From the NCBI RefSeq assembly GCF_030252345.1, contig NZ_CP126980.1:5161501-5225500 (forward strand): 64,000 nt of DNA. The letters are read 5' to 3'. How positions within the stretch are numbered: position 1 is the stretch's first letter; each line of letters begins with the position of its first letter. This stretch comes from Actinoplanes oblitus (GTDB lineage: Bacteria > Actinomycetota > Actinomycetes > Mycobacteriales > Micromonosporaceae). A model generated the notes under the pieces. That model was not told where the DNA came from, ran no database searches, and saw only the letters and a program-made list of their open reading frames with translations. Position numbers and translations under genes: made by a program. Below, one piece after another: positions 17,365 to 26,468 of the stretch.

Positions 17365-18264
17365 ATGGACGCTCTGGCCGGCCGCCTGGCCGCCGAGACC
17401 GACATCCGCACCCTGCAGATGAGCCAGTACCTGGGATACCTCGACCAGCCGCCGGACACCCCGGCGTACGGCCTGCAACCCGACGGCCGGTTCCACCTCG
17501 GCGACCTGCGCGTCGACCTGGCCGCCGGCGAGTCGCTCGGTGAGGTCGGCTTCCAGAACTGCGTGCCGGCCGCGCTGGCCCTGCTCGCCCAGTCCTGGTA
17601 TGCCGCGGCGAAGGAGCAGTACACCCCCACCCTGGAGGACACCCTCAAGATCTACGAGAGGGTGTCGCCGTTCCGCCGCGACCCGGGCCACGGCCACGAC
17701 CACCAGCTGACCGTTTCCGGACGTCGCAAGGCGCAGAACGACTTCGGCGCCAGCCTGTTGCTGGCTCTGAAGCTGTGGGTGAACCAGGAGCGGCCGCTGG
17801 CCGGCCTGCTGCCCGACGCCAGGGCGTTCCTGGAGATCGAGCCGCGCAACCTGGACCAGGTGCGCGAGGCGGTGCTGCGCTTCGGCGGCGTGCTGCTCGG
17901 CCTGGCCCTGCCCCAGTCGATCAGGGACGGCAAGGGTGTGCCGCGCGACGCCTGGTACGTGCCCGGGTACGGCCCGGTCTACGACGCCACGCCGGGCAGC
18001 CTGTCCAGCCACTGTGTCGCGATCACCGGGTACTCGTCGCGGGAGTTCTACTGCCTCAGTGCCGGGCGGGTGCGCCGGCTGTCGCCGGAGTTCCTGCTCA
18101 CCTACGCCGAGGAGGCGTACACGGTGGTGCAGCCGTCGACGCTGGAGACCAACCCGCCGTTGCGCGAGCGGATCACCCAGGACCTGTTCGAGCTGCGTAC
18201 CTCGGACCGGCCGGGCGCCATGCCGGCGTTCAACCACCGCTGGCGCGGCGGCAACATCATGTAG
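17365..18264 (+). CDS. Papain-like fold (C1-type) protein
   Basis: 299 aa, GGAGG 8 nt before the ATG. A probable cysteine-protease active site is visible: C66 in EVGFQNCVPAALALL (papain-type Q-N-C-x-A) and H216 in SLSSHCVAITGYSSR, the usual His in a [S/G]HxVxxxGY strand, followed by LSPEFLLTYAEEAYTVV where the family Asn/aromatic region lies. No signal peptide. Divergent from the cytoplasmic subtilase across a repeat-rich promoter, so the two peptidases may be co-regulated. It overlaps the convergent LAL gene by 8 nt. Enzymatic activity is inferred from motifs only. Confidence 0.65.
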   Translation: MDALAGRLAAETDIRTLQMSQYLGYLDQPPDTPAYGLQPDGRFHLGDLRVDLAAGESLGEVGFQNCVPAALALLAQSWYAAAKEQYTPTLEDTLKIYERVSPFRRDPGHGHDHQLTVSGRRKAQNDFGASLLLALKLWVNQERPLAGLLPDARAFLEIEPRNLDQVREAVLRFGGVLLGLALPQSIRDGKGVPRDAWYVPGYGPVYDATPGSLSSHCVAITGYSSREFYCLSAGRVRRLSPEFLLTYAEEAYTVVQPSTLETNPPLRERITQDLFELRTSDRPGAMPAFNHRWRGGNIM

Positions 18265-21200
18265 TGTCCCCGCGCCGGATCAGCGCGGCCTCCCAGCGGT
18301 TCGTCGCGCCCAGCTTGGCCAGGATGTTGGAGACGTGCACGCTGACCGTCTTCTCCGCGATCTCCAGGCTGCGCGCGATCCGTCCGTTGGTGTAGCCGAG
18401 CGCGATCAGGTCGAGGACCTGCACCTCCCGCGGAGTGAGCCCCCAGTCCGAGTCATGATCAGCGGACGGCGAAGAGGAGGCCGCCTGAGAAGAGGCCCGA
18501 GAAGAGGAGGCCGCCTGAGAGGAAGCCCGAGAGGAAGCCCCTTGAAGGGAGGCCGGCTGAGCGGAGGCCGCCCGAGTTGAGGCCGACTGGGCGGAGGCCG
18601 GCTGGGCGGAACCCTGCTGACCGGAGACCTGCCGCAGCGAGATCCCGGCCAGCTCCGCCATCGCCTCCAGCTCACGGATGAGCCGCCGGGCCCCGAGTCC
18701 GGCGGCCAGCCCTGCCGCGGAGACCAGTTCCCGGTGCAGCGCCGCGGTCGCCCCGCGCCGCAGCAGGCAGGCGGCCAGCCGCAGCCGGGCCTGCGCCTCC
18801 GGGTACGGATGCCCCAGCTCCGCCCAGGTCCGCGCCACCTCGACCCAGGCCTCCTCCTGCGGCTCGCCCCGGATCCGCCGCAGTTCCGCGCCGGCCACCC
18901 GGTACAGCGCCTCGGCCACCGGCAGGGCCCGCCCACCGGTCGGCGCCCGCAGCGCCGCCATGCTCGCGTCGGCCCGCTCGGCGAGCCGGGCCGACCAGTC
19001 CAGCCAGCGTTCCCGGGTGGCGTGCCGGGCCACCGCCTCGCCGGCCGCCTGCAACCCGCAGACCGCCAGCCGCAGCGCCGGGAACACCCCTTCGCCGTCG
19101 CCCAGTTTGGCCAGTCCCTCGTCGACGGCCCGGCGCGCCGCCCGCCAGTTCCCGTCGGCGATCTCCAGGGCGCCGAGCGCGGCGTACACGTGCCCGACGA
19201 AGTCCTGGTCGGTCTTGCCGGCCGAGCTGCTCATCACCCGGTCCAGGATGTCCCGGGCGGCGTCCCGCTCGTCGCGCGCCACGAACACCTCGGCCCGTAC
19301 GTACTGCAGGTAGAGCGGCAGGTCGTCGGCCGCCTCGTCGGGCAGCACCTCGCCGATCAGCTTCTCGATCTCGTCCCACCGTCCCAGGTCGAGCAGGATG
19401 TCGGCGGCGTTGCCGACCAGCACGGTCCCGGTCGTCATCCGCATCCCGAAGCCGGCCGCCAGGTCGCAGCCGCGCCGGGCCAGGTCGAGTCCCTCGTCGA
19501 GCCGGTTCAGCATCTGCAGGCAGTAGGACAGGTTCGTGTACGCCCGCAGGATGTTCTCCTTGCTGTCCGTGCTCTCGGCCAGCGCCAGCCCCTCCCACAG
19601 CTGCTCGACGCCGCCCTCCCGCTCCCCCAGCAGGAACCGCACCGTCCCGAGCGTGACCAGCAGGTACCCCCGCTCGACCGGCGCCGTGGCGACCTGCAGG
19701 GCGGCGGACCCCTCGGCCAGCGCCTGCCGGTAGTGCCCGCTGAGCATCAGCACCCGGGCGAAGGTGGCTCCGGCCCGGGCCTGCAGCGGCGACCGCGGCA
19801 CCCCGTCCAGCAGGGCGATCGCGTGGCGCGCCGAGTCGACGGCGCCGGGCGTGTCGTGGGCCCGCCAGCGCAGCCGGGCCAGGTGCTCGTGCAGCCCGGC
19901 GAGCACCTGCGGGTCCCCGTCGACGCCGACCACCTGGATCGCCTCGCCGGTCAGCTCGACCGCCCGCTGCGGGTCGCCGGCGTAGTCGAGCACCTCGGCG
20001 GCCTCGTCGAGCAGCCGCGGGTAGGTGGTCTCGCAGAGCTTGAACGCGTCCGGGACCCGCCGCCACAGCTCCAGGACCCGGCCGTACTGGCGGCGGGCCT
20101 CGGCGTAGGCGTGCACCATCGCCGCCGACCGGGCCGCTCGCAGCGTCCAGAACAGCGCGTCGTCGTCCTTGCGGCCGTGGAACCAGTGGTGGGCCAGCTC
20201 GGCCTGCACCACCGGCGACGCGTCGGGCCCGGCCGACACCGCGAGGGCGGCGGCGACCGCCCGGTGCAGTCCGGCGCGTTCGCCGGGCAGCAGGTCCTGG
20301 TAGAACGTCTCGGCGGTGAGCGAATGGCGCAGCTGGTAACTGCCCTCCGTGGTACGGACGAGAACCTGCCTGGCCACCGCGTCGCGCAATCCGGACCGCA
20401 GTGCCGGACCGGGCAGTCCGCTGGCGGCCTCGAGCAGTGCCCCGGAGACCGGGCGGCCGGCGGCCGCGACCACGCCGACCACCTGCTGACCGTCCTCGGA
20501 CAGCCCGTCGACCCGCATCATCAGCAGGTCGCGCAGGTGGTCGGGGACCGGGCCGCCCGGGTTGCGCTGCTCGGCGGCGAGGATCTCCTGGGCCAGGAAG
20601 GCGTTGCCACCGGACCGCTCGTGCACCTTGGCGATCACCGTGTCGGAGAACGCGCCGCCCGAGGCGCGCAGGAAGACACCCAGCTCGTCCCGGTCGAACC
20701 GGTTCAGCTGCAGGTAGCTGGTGGTCCGGCCGCGGATCAGCTCGCCGATCACCACCCGGTGCCGGGAGTCCTCGTCCAGCTCGTCGGTGCGGAACGTGCC
20801 GGCCAGCAGCACCGGGGTGTGCCGCAGGTTGCGGCTCAGGAACAGCAGCAGGTCCAGCGAGGAGGTGTCCGCCCAGTGCAGGTCCTCCAGCAGCAGCACC
20901 AGCGGGCGCTGGGCGGCGAGCCGGCCGAGCAGCTCCAGGAAGAGCGAGAACAGGTGTGCCCGGGCCAGCTGCCCGCCCTCGCGCGGGTGACCCGAGTCGG
21001 TCAGCGCGGGGATGAGCGCGGACAGCGCGGCCTGGCCGCCGCCGGCGCCCTCGACCAGCGCCGCCACGCCGACCTCGGCCTCGACCGCGTGCATCGCGGC
21101 CAGCCACGGGCTGTAGGGCAGCTCGCCGGCGCCGACCGAGACGCAGGCGCCGCGCGCGACCAGCAGGTCCTGCCCGGCGCACCGCGACTCGAACTCGTCC

Positions 21201-21337
21201 AGCAGCCGGGTCTTGCCGACGCCCGCCTCGCCCGCGACCAGCACCGTCCGCGGATCACCGCGGGCGGCGTCGTCCAGCGCCTCGGCGAGAGCGGCCAGTT
21301 CGGCCGCGCGCCCCACGAAGCCTTTCCAGGCTGCCAT
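18257..21337 (-). CDS. LAL-type LuxR regulator (AAA ATPase plus LuxR HTH)
   Basis: 1026 aa. N-terminal STAND-type ATPase: FVGRAAELAALAEAL, Walker A GEAGVGKT (36-43), Walker B PLVLLLEDLHWAD (about 143-155). A long helical TPR-like middle follows. The C-terminal LuxR HTH (LTPREVQVLDLIALGYTNGR, KTVSVHVSNILAKLGATNRW) occupies about 960-1020. A Ser/Ala/Gln-rich repeat linker of ~50 residues separates TPR and HTH. LAL regulators such as MalT act as ligand- and ATP-dependent activators. It begins 12 nt after the second LuxR gene's stop, so it closes a three-gene operon. Target unknown. Confidence 0.92.
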   Translation of the reverse strand: MAAWKGFVGRAAELAALAEALDDAARGDPRTVLVAGEAGVGKTRLLDEFESRCAGQDLLVARGACVSVGAGELPYSPWLAAMHAVEAEVGVAALVEGAGGGQAALSALIPALTDSGHPREGGQLARAHLFSLFLELLGRLAAQRPLVLLLEDLHWADTSSLDLLLFLSRNLRHTPVLLAGTFRTDELDEDSRHRVVIGELIRGRTTSYLQLNRFDRDELGVFLRASGGAFSDTVIAKVHERSGGNAFLAQEILAAEQRNPGGPVPDHLRDLLMMRVDGLSEDGQQVVGVVAAAGRPVSGALLEAASGLPGPALRSGLRDAVARQVLVRTTEGSYQLRHSLTAETFYQDLLPGERAGLHRAVAAALAVSAGPDASPVVQAELAHHWFHGRKDDDALFWTLRAARSAAMVHAYAEARRQYGRVLELWRRVPDAFKLCETTYPRLLDEAAEVLDYAGDPQRAVELTGEAIQVVGVDGDPQVLAGLHEHLARLRWRAHDTPGAVDSARHAIALLDGVPRSPLQARAGATFARVLMLSGHYRQALAEGSAALQVATAPVERGYLLVTLGTVRFLLGEREGGVEQLWEGLALAESTDSKENILRAYTNLSYCLQMLNRLDEGLDLARRGCDLAAGFGMRMTTGTVLVGNAADILLDLGRWDEIEKLIGEVLPDEAADDLPLYLQYVRAEVFVARDERDAARDILDRVMSSSAGKTDQDFVGHVYAALGALEIADGNWRAARRAVDEGLAKLGDGEGVFPALRLAVCGLQAAGEAVARHATRERWLDWSARLAERADASMAALRAPTGGRALPVAEALYRVAGAELRRIRGEPQEEAWVEVARTWAELGHPYPEAQARLRLAACLLRRGATAALHRELVSAAGLAAGLGARRLIRELEAMAELAGISLRQVSGQQGSAQPASAQSASTRAASAQPASLQGASSRASSQAASSSRASSQAASSSPSADHDSDWGLTPREVQVLDLIALGYTNGRIARSLEIAEKTVSVHVSNILAKLGATNRWEAALIRRGDTT
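18468..18616. repeat. Degenerate minisatellite inside the LAL linker
   Basis: Repeats of a GAGGCCGCCTGAGAAGAGG-like unit of about 15-45 bp encode a Gln-Ala-Ser-rich stretch (ASSRASSQAASSS). Near-identity at the DNA level points to recent slippage, making linker length variable between strains. Confidence 0.7.
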
Positions 21338-21349
21338 ACACAGCAGTAT

Positions 21350-22627
21350 TTACTTCCCGGCCAGCTCCGGGAAGACGTGCGCCAGCTGGGCGCGGCTGGT
21401 GACCCCGAGTTTGCGGAACACCTTGCCGAGGTGGAACTCGACGGTCTTCGGGCTCAGGAACAGCCGCGCGGCCGCCTCCCGGGTGGACACCCCGGTCGCG
21501 ACGACCCCGGCCACCTGGTATTCCGCGGGGGTCAGCCCGGTCGGGGCACGCCCGGTGCGGGTCTCGCCGGTCCCGGTCAGCTCGCGTTCCGCGCGCTGCG
21601 CCCACGGGACCGCGTGCAGCCGGGTGAAGCCGTCGCGCGCGGTCCGCAGCTGGTTGCGGGCCGCCCGGCGGTCACCGTCGCGGCGCAGCCTCTCCCCGTA
21701 CGACAGGTGCACCCGCGCGTTGTCGAACGGCAGGTCCATCGTGGCGTGCAGCCGGGCGGCCCGGGCGAAGCAGTCGTTCGCGCCGTCCCGGGCGGTCAGT
21801 CCGAGCACCCGCCAGGCGTTCGCCGCGATCGGCGCCGGCGCCGAGCCGGTCAGCCCGCGCAGCGTGTACAGGTCCTCGGCGCTGAGCTCACGATCCCGGA
21901 TCAGCCGGGACTCCAGCAGGTCCGGAAGGAACTCCGCGGCGATGTCGGCGTTTCCGCCGACCGCACCGGGCCGTCGCGCGGCCAGGTCGGCGAGCAGTGC
22001 GAGCCCAGCACTGACCGGATCCGCTTTCCCCGGTACGCCGGTCGCCGGCTCCCCGCCCCGGGTCGGTACGCCCGACCCGCCGTGCAGCACGCTCAGCAGC
22101 AGCCGGGTGTGGTGAGCCCGCGCCGCCACCTCGTCGTTCTCGGTCAGCTGGGCCAGGGCGAGCGCCTGCTCCGCCTCCCGGGAGGCGGCCGCCAGGTTGC
22201 CGGCCCGGGCCAGCGCCCAGCTGCGCAGCGCGAGGACGGCCGGGAGCCGGAAGATCACCCCGCTGGCCCACAGCTGCTCCGCCGTGGCCGCCAACTCCCG
22301 CTCGGCCGCCAGGTACCGGCCGCGGGCCATCTCGCGCCGGGCCGCCGCGACCGTCTCGTCGACCCGCACGGTCGCCAGCGGGGTCGGCTCGCCGGTCGCG
22401 GCGGCGCGGCGCAGCAGCTCGGCCGCCCGTCCCGGCTCCCCCGCGAGCTGCGCGTCGGCGGCCGCCAGGGTGAGCAGCCGGCGCCGCCCGGCCGGTGCCA
22501 GGCCGGCCGCCAGTTCCAGGGCGGCGGCCGCGGCGGCGTGCCCGGTCGCGCCCCTGGCCAGGGTGGACAGCTGTTCCAGGACCTCGACGGTGGTGCGTTC
22601 GCGGTCCGTCAGCGCCGGCTCGCTCAT
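21350..22627 (-). CDS. LuxR family transcriptional regulator with helical sensor region
   Basis: 425 aa from ATG 22627, which overlaps the stop of the small gene upstream (ATGA). No ATPase motifs. The long Ala/Leu/Arg-rich helical region resembles the TPR part of LAL proteins. The C-terminal HTH is LTPAEYQVAGVVATGVSTRE, then SPKTVEFHLGKVFRKLGVTS. It looks like a LAL protein that has lost its N-terminal ATPase, lying directly before a complete LAL. Joint regulation of one target set is possible. Confidence 0.85.
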   Translation of the reverse strand: MSEPALTDRERTTVEVLEQLSTLARGATGHAAAAAALELAAGLAPAGRRRLLTLAAADAQLAGEPGRAAELLRRAAATGEPTPLATVRVDETVAAARREMARGRYLAAERELAATAEQLWASGVIFRLPAVLALRSWALARAGNLAAASREAEQALALAQLTENDEVAARAHHTRLLLSVLHGGSGVPTRGGEPATGVPGKADPVSAGLALLADLAARRPGAVGGNADIAAEFLPDLLESRLIRDRELSAEDLYTLRGLTGSAPAPIAANAWRVLGLTARDGANDCFARAARLHATMDLPFDNARVHLSYGERLRRDGDRRAARNQLRTARDGFTRLHAVPWAQRAERELTGTGETRTGRAPTGLTPAEYQVAGVVATGVSTREAAARLFLSPKTVEFHLGKVFRKLGVTSRAQLAHVFPELAGK

Positions 22628-22869
22628 CGCGCGCCACCGAAGTGAGTGGCGATCACCCGCCGCGCCCAGGCCATCCGGCGGACCGCGTACTCCGGCACCT
22701 CCCCGTAGCAGGCCGCCACCTCCGCCGCACAGCCACGGGATCCATGGCACGACCGCACCATGGCCCGGACCACCGCCTCCACCTGCTCCCGCCCCGGCTG
22801 TGAGCCGGTGGCCAGCGCACTCACGAACAGCGCATCGGTACGAGCCACGCTCAGCATCGTCGCGGACAT
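22624..22869 (-). CDS. Small conserved helical protein upstream of LuxR
   Basis: 81 aa; GGGGGAGCAGAGG precedes the ATG. It starts MSATMLSVARTDALFVSALA and has GCAAEVAACYGEVPEYAVRR and MAWARRVIATHF. Short proteins of this pattern are known next to LuxR regulators in actinomycetes (recollection, no search). It is translationally coupled to the LuxR gene by ATGA. A cofactor or anti-activator role would fit but is unproven. Confidence 0.7.
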   Translation of the reverse strand: MSATMLSVARTDALFVSALATGSQPGREQVEAVVRAMVRSCHGSRGCAAEVAACYGEVPEYAVRRMAWARRVIATHFGGAR

Positions 22870-23410
22870 CCTCTGCTCCCCCCACCGTTCCCCGGTTTCC
22901 GGAACAGACTCGGGCGCGCGGGCCGTCGTACGTTAGGAAGGTCGTCTTAGCCGTGACCCGGACGCCTACCTAGGCCACCGGTCCGGCCTCCCTAGACCGA
23001 TCGGCCGGGCGGCCTCGGCCGCCGACCGCCACGACTGTCCTGTTTCGGACGCTGACAGCGAGTCGATAGCGGATCGAGAGTCGTTGTCGCGACGATACTG
23101 GCACCGGTCGGGGTCGACGCCCCAAGCTCTGGCCCCGTCCGGCCTTCCCGGGATGGGACGATGACGGGCCTGTCGTGGGCGGGCCCGTCATGGCCGCGCC
23201 GCCTGTCCAACTGATCGATGCCGGTCAGTACCCCGGATTCGACTGGCGCCCTAGCCTCCTTCGTGGAGGCCGGCGACTCCGGCTTCGTCCATCGACGTCT
23301 GTCGCCTTGCGGACGATCCACCGGCCCTGGTCCCCGCGGCTCGCGGGACGATCCGGCCGCCCCCGGCCCGCGACGCGACGACGTCCACCCACGACCACGG
23401 GGAGACGACT
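22870..23410. other. Intergenic region without recognised gene
   Basis: 541 bp between the divergent small/LuxR operon and the FG-GAP gene. It must hold both promoters. Overlapping open frames show no protein-like sequence. A CCTAGG-centred palindrome lies near 22970. Nothing else is recognised. Confidence 0.5.
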
Positions 23411-25333
23411 GTGCGCTATTCCGGCGGGCGAAGGCTCGCGACAGTGCTGGCGGTGGCGGGTGCCATCGCCGTTCCGGGCGGGACTCCCGCACCGGCCGCG
23501 GCGGCGGAGGCGGTGTGCCCGGCCGCGGACACGCTGCTGGCCGCCCTGCGGGCCGACCCGCTGACCGACGAGGCGGCCGGGAGTCCGGCCGTACTGGAGA
23601 ACGTGAGCTGTGCCCTGCCCTGGGCCACCGCCGTGGTGCCGGCCGAGGGCGACTACGACGCCTCGTTCGCGCTGTTCCACGTCGACGACGCGACGCGGCA
23701 GTGGAAGCCGCTCAACGTCGGGTCGGGCGGGGTGTGCGACGAGTCGGTGCCCGCCGACCTCGCGGCCCAGCTCGACGGATGCCAGCCCAACGACCCCGGC
23801 GACGACCTGCCCGACGACGATCCGGTGGACGGGATCGAGGGCCCGGTGTCCGCCCAGGCGACGGCGAGCGCGTCCACGCTGGCGGCCTCCTCGATCGGCG
23901 GCCCGATCACCCGGGCCGAGGTGCTGCAGCGCGCGCAGGGATGGGTGGACAACCAGCCCGGGCCGTACAACCAGCACGCGTTCTCCTGGGACCCGACGCA
24001 CACCCGCAAGTACCGGCGTGACTGCTCCGGACTGGTGGGCATGTCCTGGCACCTGAACGCCGACCCGAGCACCCGGACGCTGCATCTGTACTCCAACCAG
24101 ATCAGCAAGTCCGACCTGCTCCCCGGCGACATCCTGAACCTGCCCGCGGCCCACACCGTGATCTTCAAGAGCTGGAAGAGCGACCACCGGCACTTCACCT
24201 ACTACACCTTCGGCTCGACCCCGGTGAAGATCCGGACGGCGGCGATCGACGCCGGGACGATCGACAGCCACCGGGCCACCAGCTACGTGGCCCGGCGCTA
24301 TACCAAGATCACCGGCGCCACCCCGTCGCCCACGCCGACCAAGCCGACCGGCAAGGACGCCCCGACGGTCGCGTACGACCAGGGTGACGGGTCGATGCGG
24401 ATGTACCGCTGGTTGTCCGACGGCGACTCGTTCAACCGCACGAGCGACTACGACTCCGGCGCGTTCCACCTCAGCGCCGTCGGTGACCGGATGGCCGCCG
24501 GCGACGTGAACGGCGACGGCAAGGACGACGTCGTGATGGCCTACCAGCTGGCCGACGGGACGTTCTCCTTCTACGTCTGGCGCAACGGCAACTCGGCCGC
24601 GAGCGTCTGGTACACCAGCGGCAGGTTCAGCCTCGCCGCCGTCGGCGGTCGTCTGGTGCTGGGCGACTTCAACGGCGACAAGAAGGCCGAACCGGCACTC
24701 GCCTACGACCAGGGCGACGGCACCATGCGCATCTATCGCTGGCTGTCCGACGGCGACTCGTTCAACCGCACCACCGACTACGACTCCGGCGCGTTCCACC
24801 TCAGCGCCGTCGGTGACCGGATGGCCGCCGGCGACGTGAACGGCGACGGCAAGGACGACATCGTGATGGCCTACCAGCAGGCCGACGGGACGTTCTCGTA
24901 CTACGTCTGGCGCAACGGCAACTCCGCTGCCAGCGTCTGGTACACCAGCGGCTCCTACAACCTGAACCGCGTGGCCGGCCGTCTGGTGCTGGGCGACTTC
25001 AACGGCGACAAGAAGGCCGAACCGGCACTCGCCTACGACCAGGGCGACGGCACCATGCGGACCTACCGCTGGCTGTCCGACGGCGACTCGTTCAATCGCA
25101 CCACCGACTACGACTCGGGCGCGTTCCACCTCAGCGCGGTCGGTGATCGGATGGCCGCCGGCGATGTCGACGGCGACGGCCGGGACGACATCGTGATGGC
25201 GTACCAGCTGGCCGGCGGCACGTTCGCGTACTACGTCTGGCGCAACGGCAACTACGCCGCCCGCGTCTGGTACACCAGCGGCTCGTTCGACCTGACCAAC
25301 GTGGCCGGCCGCCTGGTCCTCGGCAACTGGTAG
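23411..25333 (+). CDS. Secreted NlpC-like hydrolase with three FG-GAP/VCBS-type repeats
   Basis: 640 aa from GTG 23411 (GGGAGACG upstream). Sec signal peptide with AAAAEAVC after the hydrophobic core. Residues ~170-300 look like an NlpC/P60-type amidase: RRDCSGLVGMSWHL carries the cysteine and PAAHTVIFKSW the histidine. A Pro/Thr linker (TPSPTPTKPTG) leads to three 110-residue repeats with Ca-binding loops DVNGDGKDD and DFNGDKKAE, as in FG-GAP propeller blades. The likely role is cell-wall remodelling with a carbohydrate- or wall-binding propeller. A hairpin follows the stop. Confidence 0.82.
   Translation: MRYSGGRRLATVLAVAGAIAVPGGTPAPAAAAEAVCPAADTLLAALRADPLTDEAAGSPAVLENVSCALPWATAVVPAEGDYDASFALFHVDDATRQWKPLNVGSGGVCDESVPADLAAQLDGCQPNDPGDDLPDDDPVDGIEGPVSAQATASASTLAASSIGGPITRAEVLQRAQGWVDNQPGPYNQHAFSWDPTHTRKYRRDCSGLVGMSWHLNADPSTRTLHLYSNQISKSDLLPGDILNLPAAHTVIFKSWKSDHRHFTYYTFGSTPVKIRTAAIDAGTIDSHRATSYVARRYTKITGATPSPTPTKPTGKDAPTVAYDQGDGSMRMYRWLSDGDSFNRTSDYDSGAFHLSAVGDRMAAGDVNGDGKDDVVMAYQLADGTFSFYVWRNGNSAASVWYTSGRFSLAAVGGRLVLGDFNGDKKAEPALAYDQGDGTMRIYRWLSDGDSFNRTTDYDSGAFHLSAVGDRMAAGDVNGDGKDDIVMAYQQADGTFSYYVWRNGNSAASVWYTSGSYNLNRVAGRLVLGDFNGDKKAEPALAYDQGDGTMRTYRWLSDGDSFNRTTDYDSGAFHLSAVGDRMAAGDVDGDGRDDIVMAYQLAGGTFAYYVWRNGNYAARVWYTSGSFDLTNVAGRLVLGNW
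24361..25330 (+). repeat. Three near-identical 330-bp coding repeats
   Basis: The period is exactly 330 bp; for example CGACTCCGGC recurs at 24451 and 24781, with CGACTCGGGC at 25111. Long runs between units are identical even at third positions, which points to recent duplication or gene conversion rather than selection on protein alone. Confidence 0.9.
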
Positions 25334-25344
25334 GCACCACCTCC

Positions 25345-25383
25345 CACGACGGCCTCCGCGCGCACGACGTGGGGGCCGTCGTG
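25345..25383 (+). terminator. Terminator after the FG-GAP gene
   Basis: CACGACGGCC (25345-25354) pairs perfectly with GGCCGTCGTG (25374-25383) around a 19-nt loop, 12 nt after the stop. Confidence 0.65.
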
Positions 25384-25499
25384 CTGCCACCACCGAGCGG
25401 TCCGGTAGCTGCCGCGCCACCGAAGTGGGCGTCCAACTTGACCCTAAAGCGGGATGGGGATAGATCGATGGCGCCGCTAGTCTGGCGCTTCAGCTGGGG

Positions 25500-26468
25500 G
25501 TGGGCGTGTCCAAACGTGCTTTGCGCGCAGCGGGTGGAGCTGCTGCGGTCGTCATCGGCGTAGCGGTGGGTGTGGCTACGAACGTGGCGACCGACTCGCC
25601 GACCACAGGCTGGGTCATCGGGGTTGTCGTCCTGACCGTGCTCGCGGTCGCCCTACAGATCGGCATGGTGATGGTCGAAGGCAACGAGGACCCGCCGGCC
25701 GCGGCAGGTTCGCCCGCCCACCAGTCCGCCACGACGAACATGGCCGCCGCGGCCTCCGGGAACGGCCGGATATCGCTGGCCGGTGGCAATATCGGGGTCG
25801 GCGGCGGCCACCTCGCCCTGCTCGCCGGTGTGGTCGGCGTCCTCGTGGCCGGGGCGGTGATCGCCGCACTGGTTCTCATTCCGGGGCGCGACGGCGAACA
25901 GAACTCCGAGAACGCCGCGGCCAGCGCTTCCACCCCCGCTTCGACGGCGAGTGCCGGCGCGGCGCTCCTGGCGGATGTCGAGACCCCCGCGGACACCAGG
26001 GACTGTGACAACGCGTGGAGCGATCAGGCACACGGGGTCCTCACGAGCGGCAGCAAGCTGGGGGTGACACTGCAGGCGCCGGCGGAGCGCACCATTGTCC
26101 TCCGCGGCCTGGAAGCACAGGTGGTGGACGCTTCGGCCCCCATCGAGGACCCGCCGGAGGCCACCGAGGAGGGCTGCGGAGGGGTTACCGCTCAGCGCTG
26201 GTTCACCGTTCGGCTGCGCGCTGGCGCCACCTCCTCGATAGTCGGCTCGACGAACCGGGATGCCGACCCGGAGACGGCGGGACGGCTGCCGTTGACGATC
26301 AAGAATGACGAGCCGGAACAACTGTATTTCCGGTTGGACGCGTCGGCGGCCACCTACCACTTCCGCATTCTGCTGAAATTCGCCAGCGAGGGAAAGAGCT
26401 ACACCCAGGTGCTGGACAACGGCGGACAGCCATTCGGTGTCACCCCCGATCCGAGGAAAGCGAAGTGA
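25500..26468 (+). CDS. Two-helix membrane protein with extracytoplasmic domain
   Basis: 322 aa from GTG 25500 (a second GTG at 25506 is equally possible). Two early membrane helices (AAAVVIGVAVGVATNVA and VIGVVVLTVLAVALQIGMVM), a low-complexity stretch, a third helix (VVGVLVAGAVIAALVLI), then a Ser/Ala linker and a beta-rich domain of ~150 residues with paired cysteines (DTRDCDNAW, EEGCGGV). No family recognised. Its stop overlaps the following lipoprotein start (GTGA), so the two are probably partners at the cell surface. Confidence 0.65.
   Translation: MGVSKRALRAAGGAAAVVIGVAVGVATNVATDSPTTGWVIGVVVLTVLAVALQIGMVMVEGNEDPPAAAGSPAHQSATTNMAAAASGNGRISLAGGNIGVGGGHLALLAGVVGVLVAGAVIAALVLIPGRDGEQNSENAAASASTPASTASAGAALLADVETPADTRDCDNAWSDQAHGVLTSGSKLGVTLQAPAERTIVLRGLEAQVVDASAPIEDPPEATEEGCGGVTAQRWFTVRLRAGATSSIVGSTNRDADPETAGRLPLTIKNDEPEQLYFRLDASAATYHFRILLKFASEGKSYTQVLDNGGQPFGVTPDPRKAK

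Noticed and set aside
15416..17422. Plus-strand frame opposite the subtilase
   Set aside because: Low-complexity antisense; the minus strand has the complete catalytic triad.
18734..22645. 1303-codon plus-strand frame opposite the LuxR/LAL genes
   Set aside because: Pro/Gln/Arg-rich shadow without a domain or ribosome site.
22992..23492. 166-codon minus-strand frame in the 541-bp intergenic region
   Set aside because: Composition is Arg/Pro/Ser-rich without structure, and it would overlap the signal peptide of the FG-GAP gene.
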